From assembly GCF_000708885.1 (NCBI RefSeq), contig NZ_JEOE01000005.1, positions 78,336 through 142,335 on the forward strand: DNA of 64,000 nucleotides, given 5' to 3'. Every line of letters starts with the position of its first letter. The first letter of the stretch is position 1. The notes beneath the pieces were generated by a model. It did no database searches, was not told the origin of the DNA, and saw only the letters and a list, made by a program, of their open reading frames with translations. The position numbers were made by a program, and so were the translations under genes. The DNA comes from Cellulomonas sp. HZM. Lineage in GTDB: Bacteria; Actinomycetota; Actinomycetes; Actinomycetales; Cellulomonadaceae. This document shows, piece by piece, positions 35,834-45,001 of this stretch.

Positions 35834-36814
35834 GTGACCGACGAGGACGCACAGCTCCCCGCCCAGCAGGTTCCCGACGAGCAGCTTCCCGACGAGTGGG
35901 ACCCCGACCAGCTCCCCGCCCAGCACGGCCGCACGTTCGTCGTGACCGGCGCCAACAGCGGCACCGGTTTCGAGGCCGCGCTCGCGCTCGCGGGGGCGGG
36001 TGCGCACGTGGTGCTCGCGGTGCGCGACGGGTTCAAGGGCCAGGCCGCGGCGGACCGGATCCGCGGGCAGCACCCCGACGCGTCCCTCGACGTGCGCCGG
36101 GTGGACCTCGCGTCGCTGCGCTCGGTGCGCGGCTTCGCGGCCGACCTCCTGCGCGAGGTCCCGCGCATCGACGTGCTCGTCAACAACGCCGGCGTGATGG
36201 CCCCGCCGCGCCGGTTCCAGACGGTCGACGGCTTCGAGCTGCAGCTGGGCACCAACTTCCTGGGCCCGTTCGCGCTCACCAACCTGCTGCTCCCACGGCT
36301 GCTCGAGTCGCCCGCGCCCCGCGTCGTCACCATGAGCTCGGGCGTCGCGCTGTGGGGTCGCATCCACCACCAGGACCTGCAGTGGGTGCACGGCTACCGA
36401 CCGCAGCGCGCGTACGCGCAGTCCAAGCTGGCCGACCTCTACCTCGCGCAGCACCTCGCGCGTGCGGCGGACGCCCGGGGGTGGGACCTGCGCAGCACCG
36501 CCGCGCACCCCGGGTTCGCGCGCACCAACCTGCAGACCGCGGGGGCCGCCCTGGGCCGCGACAAGCCGCGCCGCTCGCTGTTCACCGTGCTCCCGGTGCC
36601 CTCGCAGTCGGCGGCCGCAGGCGCGGAGCCGCTGCTGGCGGCGGCCACCGACCCGGCCGTGGCGAACGGCGCCTACCTCGGCCCGGCCGGCCCCCTCGGC
36701 CTCGTCGGCCCGCCCGCCCCGGTCCACCTGACGCGCCGCATGCGTGACCCGCGCGCTGCGGCATGGCTGTGGCAGGAGTCCGAGCGCCTCACAGGCACCC
36801 ACCTGCCCCACTGA
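35834..36814 (+). CDS. Short-chain dehydrogenase/reductase
   Basis: The 326-residue protein carries SDR motifs in order: coenzyme-binding TGANSGTGFEAA (an I to T change from the usual TGANSGIG), DVRRVDLASL, VLVNNAGVMAPP, catalytic Ser in TMSSGVALWG, and YAQSK. It resembles retinol-dehydrogenase-like oxidoreductases using NAD(P)(H); the substrate is unknown. The N-terminus (from GTG 35834) has an acidic low-complexity repeat (QLPAQQVPDEQLPDEWDPDQ) not typical of the family. It is divergent from the YciI-like gene. Confidence 0.88.
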   Translation: MTDEDAQLPAQQVPDEQLPDEWDPDQLPAQHGRTFVVTGANSGTGFEAALALAGAGAHVVLAVRDGFKGQAAADRIRGQHPDASLDVRRVDLASLRSVRGFAADLLREVPRIDVLVNNAGVMAPPRRFQTVDGFELQLGTNFLGPFALTNLLLPRLLESPAPRVVTMSSGVALWGRIHHQDLQWVHGYRPQRAYAQSKLADLYLAQHLARAADARGWDLRSTAAHPGFARTNLQTAGAALGRDKPRRSLFTVLPVPSQSAAAGAEPLLAAATDPAVANGAYLGPAGPLGLVGPPAPVHLTRRMRDPRAAAWLWQESERLTGTHLPH

Positions 36815-36862
36815 CCGGGGTCGGCTCGCGCCCGCCGGCTCCGCGTGACTCGTCGGCGTCGA

Positions 36863-36930
36863 CGAGAGCGCGCGTCCGGCCCGAGAGCGAGGGTTCTACG
36901 TTCGACTCTCGCGCCGAAGGCTCGCGCTCG
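36863..36930. repeat. Possible divergent relative of the 68-bp palindrome
   Basis: A hairpin with 25-nt arms (36863-36887 and 36906-36930; 20 of 25 positions pair) around an 18-nt loop. Its total length is again 68 bp, its ends CGAG...CTCG match the family, but its loop (GGGTTCTACG) lacks the GTCCAGAC core. It lies in a 257-bp gap after the SDR gene. Confidence 0.45.
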
Positions 36931-37071
36931 CGGGTGCCCGGCGCCCGCCGGGCGGGAGCCGGGGGCGCGGGGAGGAATGGTGAAAGAACGGGTGGCGGCG
37001 GGCTCCGCAGTGGTTGAGTGGGGCAAGGTTCCGCGACGAGCGGCGGCCTCACCCCCCTCGAAGGAGAGCAG

Positions 37072-39021
37072 ATGTCGCGTGCCGTGCGCCGGGTCCCCGT
37101 CCTCGCGCTGACCGCCGGGCTGAGCGCTGCCGCGCTCGTCGCCGGGCTCGCGGGGTGCTCGCACGAGCCGCCCGGGCCGCAGGCCGAGGCGAAGGCGTTG
37201 GCCGCCGCGCTCTCGTCGGGCAGCTTCACGGCCGTGCACCTGACGGACGGCACGGCGGCGGCCGACGAGCGGACGGCGGCGTTCGAGGCGCTCGGGAACC
37301 GGACGCCCGAGGTGAAGGTCGCGTCGGTCGTCGTCGACCCGGACGACGACACGGCCGCGACCGTGAAGCTCGACTGGTCGTGGGACATGGCGGCGCCCGA
37401 CGACTGGACGTACACCGTCGTCGGCGCGATGCACCGCGAGAAGGACGAGTGGTCCACGGCGTGGAACCCCGCGCTGCTCGCGCCGGACCTCACGGCCGAC
37501 GAGAAGGTCGTCGTGCACCGGGTGCAGGGCGCGCGGGCCGACGTGCTGGGCGCGAACGACGTGCCGCTCGTGACCGAGCGCGCGGTGCAGCGCATCGGCA
37601 TCGACAAGACCCACGTCGCCGCCGCGGACCAGCCGAAGGCCGCGAAGGCCCTGGCCACGGCGCTCGACATCGACTCGGCGGCCTACGTGAAGCGGGTCGC
37701 GGGTGCCGGGTCGAAGGCGTTCGTCGAGGCGATCGTCGTCCGCGACGGCGACAAGGCGTACGACGTCGCGAAGCTGACCGCGATCGACGGGGTGTCTGCG
37801 GTCGCCGACAAGATCCCGCTCGCGCCGACCCGGACGTTCGCGCGGCCGGTGCTCGGCACGGTGGGCGCTGCGACCGCGGAGATCGTCGAGAAGTCCGACG
37901 GGCAGGTCGCGGCCGGCGACACCACGGGCCTGTCCGGCCTGCAGCGGCAGTACGACGCGCAGCTGCGCGGGACGCCGGGCATGACCGTGGACGCGGTCGA
38001 CGGCGACGGCGCGGAGCGGCAGCTGTTCGAGGTCGCCGCGACGGACGGGACGCCGCTGCGCACGACGATCGACGAGACGCTCCAGACGATCGCGGAGGAC
38101 ACGCTCGCGAAGGTCGGTCCGGCGAGCGCGCTCGTCGCGATCCGGCCCTCGACCGGGGACGTGCTCGCGGTCGCGAGCGGTCCGGGCGGCAACGGGATGT
38201 CCACCGCGACGCTCGGCCAGTTCGCACCGGGCTCCACGTTCAAGGTGGTCTCGACGCTCGCGCTGCTGCGCACGGGCCTGTCCGCGGACTCGGGGGTCAC
38301 CTGCCCGACGAGCATCACGGTCGACGGCCGCGAGTTCCGCAACTTCCCCGACTACCCGAGCGCGCACACCGGCGACATCGACCTGCGCACCGCGTTCGCC
38401 AACTCGTGCAACACGGCGTTCATCGGCCAGCGGGACACCGTCTCGCAGGACGACGTGATCGCCGCCGCGGGGTCGCTCGGGCTCACCGGCTCGGGCCCGC
38501 TCGGCTTCGCGGCGTTCCTGGGGGCGGTCCCCTCGGACTCCAAGGGCACCGACCACGCGGCGACGATGATCGGCCAGGCGCGCGTGCTCGCCTCGCCGCT
38601 CGGCATGGCGACGGTCGCGGCGTCGGTCGCGCACGGCGCGACGGTGGTGCCGCGGCTCGTCGTGCCCTCGTCGGACGCGACGCCCACGCCCACGGCCTCG
38701 CTGTCCGCGACCCCGGCGCCCACCGAGTCTGCGCGACCCGTGGTCGCCCTCACCGCCGACGAGGCGAAGGAGCTGCACGGCCTCATGCGCGGCGTCGTGA
38801 CGTCGGGCGGCGCGACGTTCCTGCAGGACGTGCCCGGCGGGGAGGTCGCGGCGAAGACCGGCACCGCCCAGTTCGGCACGGGCGACGACCTGAAGAACCA
38901 CGTGTGGATGATCGCGATCCAGGGCGACCTGGCCGTGGCGGTCTTCGTCGACGAGGGCGTCTACGGCTCGACGACGGCCGGCCCGCTCCTGGAGCGCTTC
39001 CTCACCAACATCCCCCGCTGA
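37072..39021 (+). CDS. Penicillin-binding lipoprotein with MecA-type N-terminus
   Basis: The 649-residue protein has a lipoprotein signal (LVAGLAGCSHEP, lipidated Cys near position 28). An NTF2-like MecA_N domain covers about 35-150, a dimerisation domain follows, and then a transpeptidase domain with SxxK at Ser388 (GSTFK), SxN at 445-447 (SCN) and KTG at 595 (KTGTAQF). This is the layout of class B PBPs related to PBP2a/PBP3-type DD-transpeptidases that cross-link peptidoglycan outside the membrane. A Pro/Thr-rich insert (TPTPTASLSATPAPTE) lies before the KTG region. ATG 37072 has AAGGAG upstream. Resistance is not implied by sequence alone. Confidence 0.9.
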   Translation: MSRAVRRVPVLALTAGLSAAALVAGLAGCSHEPPGPQAEAKALAAALSSGSFTAVHLTDGTAAADERTAAFEALGNRTPEVKVASVVVDPDDDTAATVKLDWSWDMAAPDDWTYTVVGAMHREKDEWSTAWNPALLAPDLTADEKVVVHRVQGARADVLGANDVPLVTERAVQRIGIDKTHVAAADQPKAAKALATALDIDSAAYVKRVAGAGSKAFVEAIVVRDGDKAYDVAKLTAIDGVSAVADKIPLAPTRTFARPVLGTVGAATAEIVEKSDGQVAAGDTTGLSGLQRQYDAQLRGTPGMTVDAVDGDGAERQLFEVAATDGTPLRTTIDETLQTIAEDTLAKVGPASALVAIRPSTGDVLAVASGPGGNGMSTATLGQFAPGSTFKVVSTLALLRTGLSADSGVTCPTSITVDGREFRNFPDYPSAHTGDIDLRTAFANSCNTAFIGQRDTVSQDDVIAAAGSLGLTGSGPLGFAAFLGAVPSDSKGTDHAATMIGQARVLASPLGMATVAASVAHGATVVPRLVVPSSDATPTPTASLSATPAPTESARPVVALTADEAKELHGLMRGVVTSGGATFLQDVPGGEVAAKTGTAQFGTGDDLKNHVWMIAIQGDLAVAVFVDEGVYGSTTAGPLLERFLTNIPR

Positions 39022-39048
39022 CCCCGCACTCACCCACCTAGCGCCGAG

Positions 39049-39116
39049 CGAGCGCGCCAGTTTCGGACGAGAGACGAAGTCCAGACGCGCTCACTCGTCC
39101 GAAACTGGCGCACTCG
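39049..39116 (+). repeat. 68-bp palindromic element, copy 3
   Basis: Arms 39049-39071 and 39094-39116 with a 22-nt loop carrying AAGTCCAGAC. A single arm mismatch becomes a G-U pair in minus-strand RNA. It lies between the convergent PBP and GH87-like genes, 27 nt past the PBP stop. Confidence 0.9.
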
Positions 39117-39145
39117 CCGCCGACCCGGGCGAGCCGCAGACGCCG

Positions 39146-39183
39146 CACGGGCGGCCGGGTCCAGGTGGACCCGACCGCCCGTG
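39146..39183. terminator. Hairpin terminator of the GH87-like gene
   Basis: CACGGGCGGCCGGGTCC (39146-39162) pairs with GGACCCGACCGCCCGTG (39167-39183) with one mismatch, 13 nt beyond the minus-strand stop at 39197. Confidence 0.7.
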
Positions 39184-39196
39184 GGCGTGGACGACG

Positions 39197-42100
39197 TCAG
39201 TCGCGGTTGATCGTGAACGTCGACGTGGTGTTCTTGATGTCCTGGAAGTTGTTGGACAGCTTCAGGTTGTGGAAGGTCACCGAGCCGACGGCCGGGCCCT
39301 GGCCCGCCTCCGGCATCTCGTTGACCCAGATGCCGAACCCGGACTTCGCGTCCCAGGCGTCGCCGGACTTCTTGGCGCCGCTGATGGAGACGTTGGTGAA
39401 GACCGTGTCGGTGATGGGGTTCTGCGCGGTGGAGCCGACGTAGTTCGTCTGGAACATGATCCCGGAGTAGGTCGGGTCGACGATGTCGACGTTGCTCACC
39501 CGGATGCCCTGGAACTTCTTCGACGCCGAGAACACCCAGATCGCGGGGAACGTCTGGTTGCCCCAGAAGTGGCCGCCCGCGCGGACGATCGAGATGTTGT
39601 CGAACGTCGTCGGCGACGCGGACCCGAACTCGTCCATCGGGTACCCGAAGTCCAGCGAGCTGATCGTGATGCCCGAGTAGACCAGGGTGTCCGCGATGTA
39701 GATGTTCCGGAACGTGTTGCCGTAGCCGCCGTAGACCGCGAGGCCGGCCGCGCGCCACGTGAGCAGCGAGGTCAGGTTCTCGTAGACGTTGCCGGTCTGG
39801 CCCGAGCCGCCGTTGTCGGTGGCCGCGAACAGGGCGAACGAGTCGTCACCCGTGCCGCGTGCCTCGATGTTGGCGACCCGGTTGTTCGCGCTGCCGTTGG
39901 TCATGTTGATGCCGTCGGCGAACGTGTCCCGGATACGGGAGTTCGTGATGGTGCTGGAGTCCATGTTCGACGCCCAGAACATGCAGATCATGTGCTCGAC
40001 CCAGAGGTCGTCGACCGTCATGCTCGCGACGTTCGTGAAGTCCAGCACCTTGCCGGGGCCGTCGATGCGCGACGTGTAGTTGCCCCAGTAGGAGAAGCTG
40101 CGGAACTTCGAGCCGTTCGCCGACGCCTCGGCCCGGAAGCCGATGTCGGTGTTCTCCTGGTCGGTCGGTGCGAAGAACCGGGTGAACCACGGGCCGGCGC
40201 CGACGATGTCGACCGCCTTGCCGTACACCTGGAACTTGTTCGCGGTGGAGTAGTCACCCTGGGGCAGGTAGACGCCCTTGAGCTTGCCGGTGGTGTCCTG
40301 GCGGAACTTGTCGAGCGCGTCCTGCACCGCCTGGTGCGTGAAGCCGGTGGGCGTCACGTACGCGGACGGGTCCGGGTTCGCCTTGGGCGTCGCCAGCTCG
40401 GTGTTGATGAAGTCGACCGTGACGGGCTGCGGGTTGGACGCCGTCTTCTGCAGACGGATCGTGGTGCCCGCCTCCAGGGTCGTGCCGAGCAGGGTGTTGG
40501 CCTCGTCGTAGATGTGCCGGGGGCCGCCCGCGCTCGGGCTGTTGCCCGGATTGGTCTCGTTCCCGTACAGCCACGCGAACTTCGAGGTGAGGTCGAGGCG
40601 CTTGAGGAACGTCCCGCCCGCGTAGATGTCGATCGACCCGCTCTGGCCCGTGCCCGCCGCGTTGTCCGGGATGGAGAACCGGGTGACGAGCGTGTTGGTC
40701 GACTTCTTGAGCGTCCACTCGACGTAGGAGCCGTTGGTGGACAGCGTCACCGCGCGGCGCCCGGAGGCCTCGCCCGCGAGGTCGCCGACCGTGCGGTTGG
40801 GCGAGAGCACGGTCGCACCGCCGCCCGTCCGGCCGTCCTCGGCCTCGTAGGCGTCGTACGGCATGGAGGCGCCGCGGCCGACGAAGATCCCGCCGGACGT
40901 GGTGTTGTTGCCCTGCTTGCCGGCGACCTCCGTGGAGTCGGCCGCGACGGCGGACGTGACGGTGTAGTTCCCGTCGGCCGCCGTCCACGTGCCGAGCGTG
41001 ACCTGCGCGCTCGTCGCGCCGGCCGCGATCGCGCCGCTCACCGAGCCGGTGAACGTCTTGACCGTCGCGCCCGACGAGTCCTTGAGCGTGACCGTGATGC
41101 CGTGCGAGCCCGACGACGTGGCGATGTTGCCCGCGTTGGTGATCGCGCCGGTGAACGTGACGGTCGCGCCGGCCGCCGGCGTCGACGGCGACCAGCTCAC
41201 CGCGGGCACCAGGTCGGAGCTCGGCACCGCCGAGACGGCCAGCTTCGTCGGGCTCGCGTAGGAGTTGTTCGCCTCGTTCTGCTCGACGACGGTGTTGTCC
41301 GGGTCAGCCGTCGCGCCGATCGTGTAGCTGCCTGCGGCGAGCGCACCGATCGCCTTGGTGACGGTCGTCTGGCCGCCGGCCGCGATCGCGCCGACGTTCG
41401 CCGTGCCGACCGCGTTGCCGTCGACCGTGAACGCGACGGTCGTGGCCGCCGAGGCGAGCGTGCCGACGTTCTTCACGGTCGCGCTCAGCGTGATCGTGTC
41501 CGACTCCACCGGGCTCGACGGAGACGCCGTGACGGCGCTGACCGTGAGGTCCGGGTTGGGCGCGGGCGTGCCGATCGCCTCGAGCTCGGCGACCTGCCCG
41601 TTGCCCGAGCCGCTGTTCGCGGTGAAGCTCAGGCGCACGTCGCTGGCCGTCGCGCTCACCGGGATGCTCACCGCGTTGCCCGAGCCCGGCGCGAACGAGT
41701 ACGTCGCGGACGACTTGATGGTCGACCACGAGCCGCTGCCCGTCTTCGCCTCGATCGAGAACGTCTGCGTGCGCGCGCCCCACGCCGAGTCGGGGTTGAG
41801 CTTGACGTTCACGCCCGTGACCGTGCTGGTCGAGGACAGGTTCACGGCGAGCGTGCTCGGGTACTGGCCGCCCGCGCCCTCCCAGTAGGTGGTGCGGTCG
41901 CCGTCGACCGCGTTGGCCGCGACGTAGGTCCACTCGGTCGACGAGGCCGTCGCCGGGCGGTTCAGCGCGAGGTTCTGGCCGGTCGGCGTGGTGCCGTTCG
42001 TGACCGTGAACGATCCGCTCGCCGAGTTGTTGGACTCGTTCGACTCGTCGATCGCGTTGGTCGGGTCGACGACCGCGGAGGTCGTGTACGTGCCGACGGC

Positions 42101-43291
42101 CTTGGTGCCGATGCTCGTCGAGACCGTCGTGCTCGCGCCCGCGGCCAGCGCCGGGACGGCGACCGTGGCGACGGCGGTGCCGCCCACGGACAGCTGCACG
42201 CTCGTGGCCGCGGCGGCGCCGTCACCGACGTTCTTCACCGTGGCGGCCAGCGTGATGGTGTCGCTCGTCGTCGGGCCAGCCGGCGTCGTCGTCACGGACT
42301 GCACCGTGAGGTCCGGCTTCGCGACGGGGTTCGTCGTCGGCGAGCCCCACACCTGCAGCTCGGCGACCTGCCCGTTGCCCGCCCCGGTGTTCGCCGTGAA
42401 CACGAGCCGGACGTCCGTGACGGTCGACGTCAGCGGGATCGTGACGAGGTTGCCCGACGACGGGCTGAACGCGTACGCCGCGGACGCCTTGATCGTCGAC
42501 CACGCGCCGCTGCCGCTCTTGCCCTCGACGGAGAACGTCTGCGTGCGGTTCCCCCATGCCGAGTCCGGGTTGAGCTTCACGATGACGCCCGTGAGCGTGC
42601 TCGACGCCGCGAGGTTCACCGCGAGGTTGCTCGGGTACTGCCCGCTGGCGCCCTCCCAGTACGTGGAGGTGCTGCCGTCGACGGCGTTGCCCGCCGCGTA
42701 GGACTGCGTGTACGACGACGCCGTCGCCGGGCGGCCCTGCGAGAGGTTGCTGCCCGTGGGGGCGGGCGTCGTCGGGGTCGTCGGAGCCTGGCCGAGCACC
42801 TCGAGCTCCGAGAGCTGGGCGGCCGGCCAGCCGGTGTTCGCCGCGAACTGCAGGCGCACGTAGCGCACGGAGGAGTCGGTGACGTCCACCGGCACGTTGT
42901 TGCTCGAGCCGTCGAACGCGTACGAGGCCTGCGACTTGATCGTCGTGAACGTGCTGCCGTCCGTGGATCCCTGGACCGTGATGGTCTCGTTGCGGGCGCC
43001 CCAGCCGGCGGGCAGCTTGAGGTTGAGGTCGGTCACGGTCGACGCGGCACCGAGGTCCACCTGGACCCACTGCGGGAACGCGTTGTTGTTCGACTCCCAG
43101 TAGCTGCTCTGGCTGCCGTCGGTCACGTTGCCCGACACGTAGGGGGAGTTGCTGCTGCTCGACGTGGTGGCCTTGCCGGCGGCGAGGTTGGTGGTCACGG
43201 CCTGCGCGCTCTGCAGCGCGACGAGCCCGAGGGGTACGACGAGCGCGACGGACGCCGTGGCGACGGTCGCTCTCCTGAGGGTGGTTCGCAT
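39197..43291 (-). CDS. Secreted multidomain GH87-like alpha-glucanase
   Basis: The 1,364-residue protein has a signal peptide (ending LQSAQAV), then three discoidin/F5-8C modules starting NLAAGKATTSSSS, NLSQGRPATASS and NLALNRPATASS. CARDB-type adhesive modules (PDLTVQSVTTTPAGPTTSDT) are interleaved. A CBM6/35-like module (YDAYEAEDGRTGGGATVLS) leads into a right-handed beta-helix of about 430 residues with GVYLPQGDYSTANKF, GPWFTRFFAP and FADGINMTNGSANNRVAN. This order resembles GH87 alpha-1,3-glucanases/mycodextranases, which attack fungal or bacterial alpha-glucan. ATG 43291 has AAGGA 7 nt upstream. No dedicated regulator is adjacent. Confidence 0.85.
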   Translation of the reverse strand: MRTTLRRATVATASVALVVPLGLVALQSAQAVTTNLAAGKATTSSSSNSPYVSGNVTDGSQSSYWESNNNAFPQWVQVDLGAASTVTDLNLKLPAGWGARNETITVQGSTDGSTFTTIKSQASYAFDGSSNNVPVDVTDSSVRYVRLQFAANTGWPAAQLSELEVLGQAPTTPTTPAPTGSNLSQGRPATASSYTQSYAAGNAVDGSTSTYWEGASGQYPSNLAVNLAASSTLTGVIVKLNPDSAWGNRTQTFSVEGKSGSGAWSTIKASAAYAFSPSSGNLVTIPLTSTVTDVRLVFTANTGAGNGQVAELQVWGSPTTNPVAKPDLTVQSVTTTPAGPTTSDTITLAATVKNVGDGAAAATSVQLSVGGTAVATVAVPALAAGASTTVSTSIGTKAVGTYTTSAVVDPTNAIDESNESNNSASGSFTVTNGTTPTGQNLALNRPATASSTEWTYVAANAVDGDRTTYWEGAGGQYPSTLAVNLSSTSTVTGVNVKLNPDSAWGARTQTFSIEAKTGSGSWSTIKSSATYSFAPGSGNAVSIPVSATASDVRLSFTANSGSGNGQVAELEAIGTPAPNPDLTVSAVTASPSSPVESDTITLSATVKNVGTLASAATTVAFTVDGNAVGTANVGAIAAGGQTTVTKAIGALAAGSYTIGATADPDNTVVEQNEANNSYASPTKLAVSAVPSSDLVPAVSWSPSTPAAGATVTFTGAITNAGNIATSSGSHGITVTLKDSSGATVKTFTGSVSGAIAAGATSAQVTLGTWTAADGNYTVTSAVAADSTEVAGKQGNNTTSGGIFVGRGASMPYDAYEAEDGRTGGGATVLSPNRTVGDLAGEASGRRAVTLSTNGSYVEWTLKKSTNTLVTRFSIPDNAAGTGQSGSIDIYAGGTFLKRLDLTSKFAWLYGNETNPGNSPSAGGPRHIYDEANTLLGTTLEAGTTIRLQKTASNPQPVTVDFINTELATPKANPDPSAYVTPTGFTHQAVQDALDKFRQDTTGKLKGVYLPQGDYSTANKFQVYGKAVDIVGAGPWFTRFFAPTDQENTDIGFRAEASANGSKFRSFSYWGNYTSRIDGPGKVLDFTNVASMTVDDLWVEHMICMFWASNMDSSTITNSRIRDTFADGINMTNGSANNRVANIEARGTGDDSFALFAATDNGGSGQTGNVYENLTSLLTWRAAGLAVYGGYGNTFRNIYIADTLVYSGITISSLDFGYPMDEFGSASPTTFDNISIVRAGGHFWGNQTFPAIWVFSASKKFQGIRVSNVDIVDPTYSGIMFQTNYVGSTAQNPITDTVFTNVSISGAKKSGDAWDAKSGFGIWVNEMPEAGQGPAVGSVTFHNLKLSNNFQDIKNTTSTFTINRD

Positions 43292-43559
43292 GGGTCGTCC
43301 TTGATCTCCCGCGCGTGCGCGGGGTGGGCCGGTCCGGCGGTGCTGCAGTCGTGCGCGGCGCGTCGGGTCGCAGCGGTGCGACGGGGCGGGCCTGGTGCCG
43401 GGACGGCGGGCGGTCGTTCGACGGGTGGTGCCGTGGGCTGACGCGCCGCCGCCGGTCGAGGGGTCTGACCGGCGTGTCCGCGACGTGGTGCCGCCTCGGA
43501 GGGACGCAATGACCGGCGCGTGCTCACGCCGACCGTGACATGCGCGAGTTGCCAGACGT

Positions 43560-43587
43560 GCACAACTTTGTGCGACCGATCTGTCAA
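43560..43587 (-). promoter_or_regulatory. Promoter/operator of the GH87-like gene
   Basis: On the minus strand TTGACA (43587-43582) is a perfect -35. Downstream, GCACAA-AG-TTGTGC (43573-43560) is a perfect dyad covering the expected -10 area, fitting repressor control. The start codon is about 270 nt downstream, so the mRNA would have a long leader. Confidence 0.45.
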
Positions 43588-43767
43588 CTTCTTGCGTGTC
43601 GTAGTGCCAGACCCTACGAATCGAATCGGGACGCGTCAAGACGAACCGGGACACCGCACGCGCGGGTCGGAACTGGCTCGCCTGACGAGCCGATTCCCAC
43701 CCGCTCCGGCCGGGGAGTGAGAGGCCGAACGAGGAGCGGGGAGCAGGGGGTGGCCTACTCTCTGGGC

Positions 43768-44355
43768 GTGAGCATCCGAAGCGCCGTCGCCCGCGGCTAC
43801 TGGCGGCTGAGCCGCTGGCGGCTCGAGACCGAGCGCGTGCCGTCCGACGGCGCCGGCATCCTCATCGGCGCACCGCACACCTCCAACTGGGACTTCGTGC
43901 TGATGCTGGCGATCGCCGGCGAGGCCGACCTGCCGATCCGCTGGCTCGGCAAGCACACGCTGTTCAAGAAGCCCTTCGGGCCGCTGATGCGCGCGCTGGG
44001 CGGCATCCCCGTGGACCGCCGCGACCCCGCGGGCCTGGTCGATGAGTTGACCGAGCGGCTGCGCACCGGATCCGGCTTCTACCTCGTCGTGACGCCCGAG
44101 GGCACGCGCAGCGGTGACGGCTGGAAGTCCGGCTTCTACCGGATCGCGCGCGCGACCGACCTGCCCGTGACGCTGGGCTACGTGGACCGGACGACGATGA
44201 CCACGGGCCTCGGCCCGACGATCCGGCTGACCGGCGACGTGGGCGCCGACATGGACGTCGTGCGCGCCTTCTATGCCGACAAGGCGGGCCTCGTGCCCGC
44301 GCGTCGGACCGAGCCGCGCCTGCGAGAGGAGCACCGCGGCGACACCGCGGGCTGA
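43768..44355 (+). CDS. Lysophospholipid acyltransferase-like protein
   Basis: The 195-residue protein has the acyltransferase motif H(X4)D as PHTSNWDFVL, the second block GGIPVDRRD and PEGTRSGDGWKSGFYRIA, as in 1-acyl-glycerol-3-phosphate acyltransferases (PlsC superfamily). It probably acylates a lysophospholipid or related lipid at the membrane; the exact acceptor is unknown. GTG 43768 is 6 nt after TACTCT (43756-43761), consistent with a leaderless start; GTG 43750 is an alternative that would place the box inside the coding region. Confidence 0.85.
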   Translation: MSIRSAVARGYWRLSRWRLETERVPSDGAGILIGAPHTSNWDFVLMLAIAGEADLPIRWLGKHTLFKKPFGPLMRALGGIPVDRRDPAGLVDELTERLRTGSGFYLVVTPEGTRSGDGWKSGFYRIARATDLPVTLGYVDRTTMTTGLGPTIRLTGDVGADMDVVRAFYADKAGLVPARRTEPRLREEHRGDTAG

Positions 44356-44429
44356 TCCCCCGTTCGGGGTGCGGGTCACCAGAGGTCGACGTAGGGTCAA
44401 GGCACCGTCAAGCCGCAGGGAGGTGCCGC

Positions 44430-44600
44430 ATGGGTCTCGACGACAAGATCCGCAACACGGCCGAGGAAGCCAAGGGCAAGATCAAGGAGGCCGCCGGCAA
44501 GGCGACCGACGACGAGAAGCTCGAGGCCGAGGGCAAGGGTGACCAGGCGAAGGCCGACGTGAAGCAGGCGGGCGAGAAGGTCAAGGACGCGTTCAGCTGA
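44430..44600 (+). CDS. CsbD-family stress protein
   Basis: This 56-residue protein has the CsbD pattern: GLDDKIRNTAEEAKGKIKEA, then KATDDEKLEAEGKGDQAKAD and VKQAGEKVKDAF. It is very hydrophilic, Lys/Glu/Ala-rich and predicted helical. CsbD-like proteins accumulate under general stress in many bacteria; their molecular role is unknown. ATG 44430 has GGGAGG 6 nt upstream; a strong hairpin ends the gene. TAGGGT at 44392 may be its -10. Confidence 0.9.
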   Translation: MGLDDKIRNTAEEAKGKIKEAAGKATDDEKLEAEGKGDQAKADVKQAGEKVKDAFS

Positions 44601-44658
44601 CATCCCACGGGTACGTCGTCGGCCGTGGGCTGCAGCCGGCGACGTGGATGCCCAACAC

Positions 44659-44693
44659 CGAAGGGGTCCTTCCGCTTGCGGAGGGCCCCTTCG
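44659..44693 (+). terminator. Terminator of the CsbD gene
   Basis: CGAAGGGGTCCTTCCGC (44659-44675) pairs with GCGGAGGGCCCCTTCG (44678-44693), an almost perfect stem 58 nt after the stop. From 44694 to about 44890 I see no gene. Confidence 0.85.
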
Positions 44694-44905
44694 TGGCGTC
44701 CAGGGCCGGTTCGAGGCCGCGCCGCCTCTGAGGCACAGGTGATGCGCGACACACCCGATCGCGTGACCTGCAGCGATGCAACGTCAGCCCCCGTTAGCGG
44801 ATCGCGGGGCCGCAGCGCGCAGACCGGGCGGGTGAAATCCGCGGATGTCCGAATTAGCCTCGTTAGGGGTCTTTCCTAACCGGGTGGTCAGTGGGTAATG
44901 TCCCA

Positions 44906-44993
44906 CTTGTCAGCGAAACGGCAAACCCTCCGCAAGGAGGGGACGCAAAGCCACGGGACCCACGACGGTCAGCCGGGCTACCGAACAGACAGG
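44906..44993 (+). ncRNA. GEMM / cyclic di-GMP-I type riboswitch
   Basis: The core matches the GEMM aptamer: GGCAAACC, a P1b hairpin CCCTCC-GCAA-GGAGGG with a GNRA tetraloop (44926-44941), GGACGCAAAGCCACGGG, and the receptor side GGTCAGCCGGGCTACCG closing P2. P1 is CTTGTC (44906-44911) with GACAGG (44988-44993). The 3' strand of P1 overlaps the AGGA Shine-Dalgarno of the 47-residue ORF, so ligand binding would be expected to hide the ribosome site. TAATGT (44896-44901) may be the -10. Whether the ligand is c-di-GMP or cGAMP is not settled here. Confidence 0.92.
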
Positions 44994-45001
44994 ACACGAA
45001 G

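Noticed and set aside
37072..39021. Methicillin-resistance determinant
   Set aside because: The MecA_N plus transpeptidase layout is common among ordinary actinobacterial PBPs; no BlaR/MecR-type sensors are nearby.
39269..43441. 1,390-residue plus-strand frame opposite the GH87-like gene
   Set aside because: Arg/Val/Gly/Asp-rich with no domains; the minus strand encodes recognisable modules with a signal peptide.
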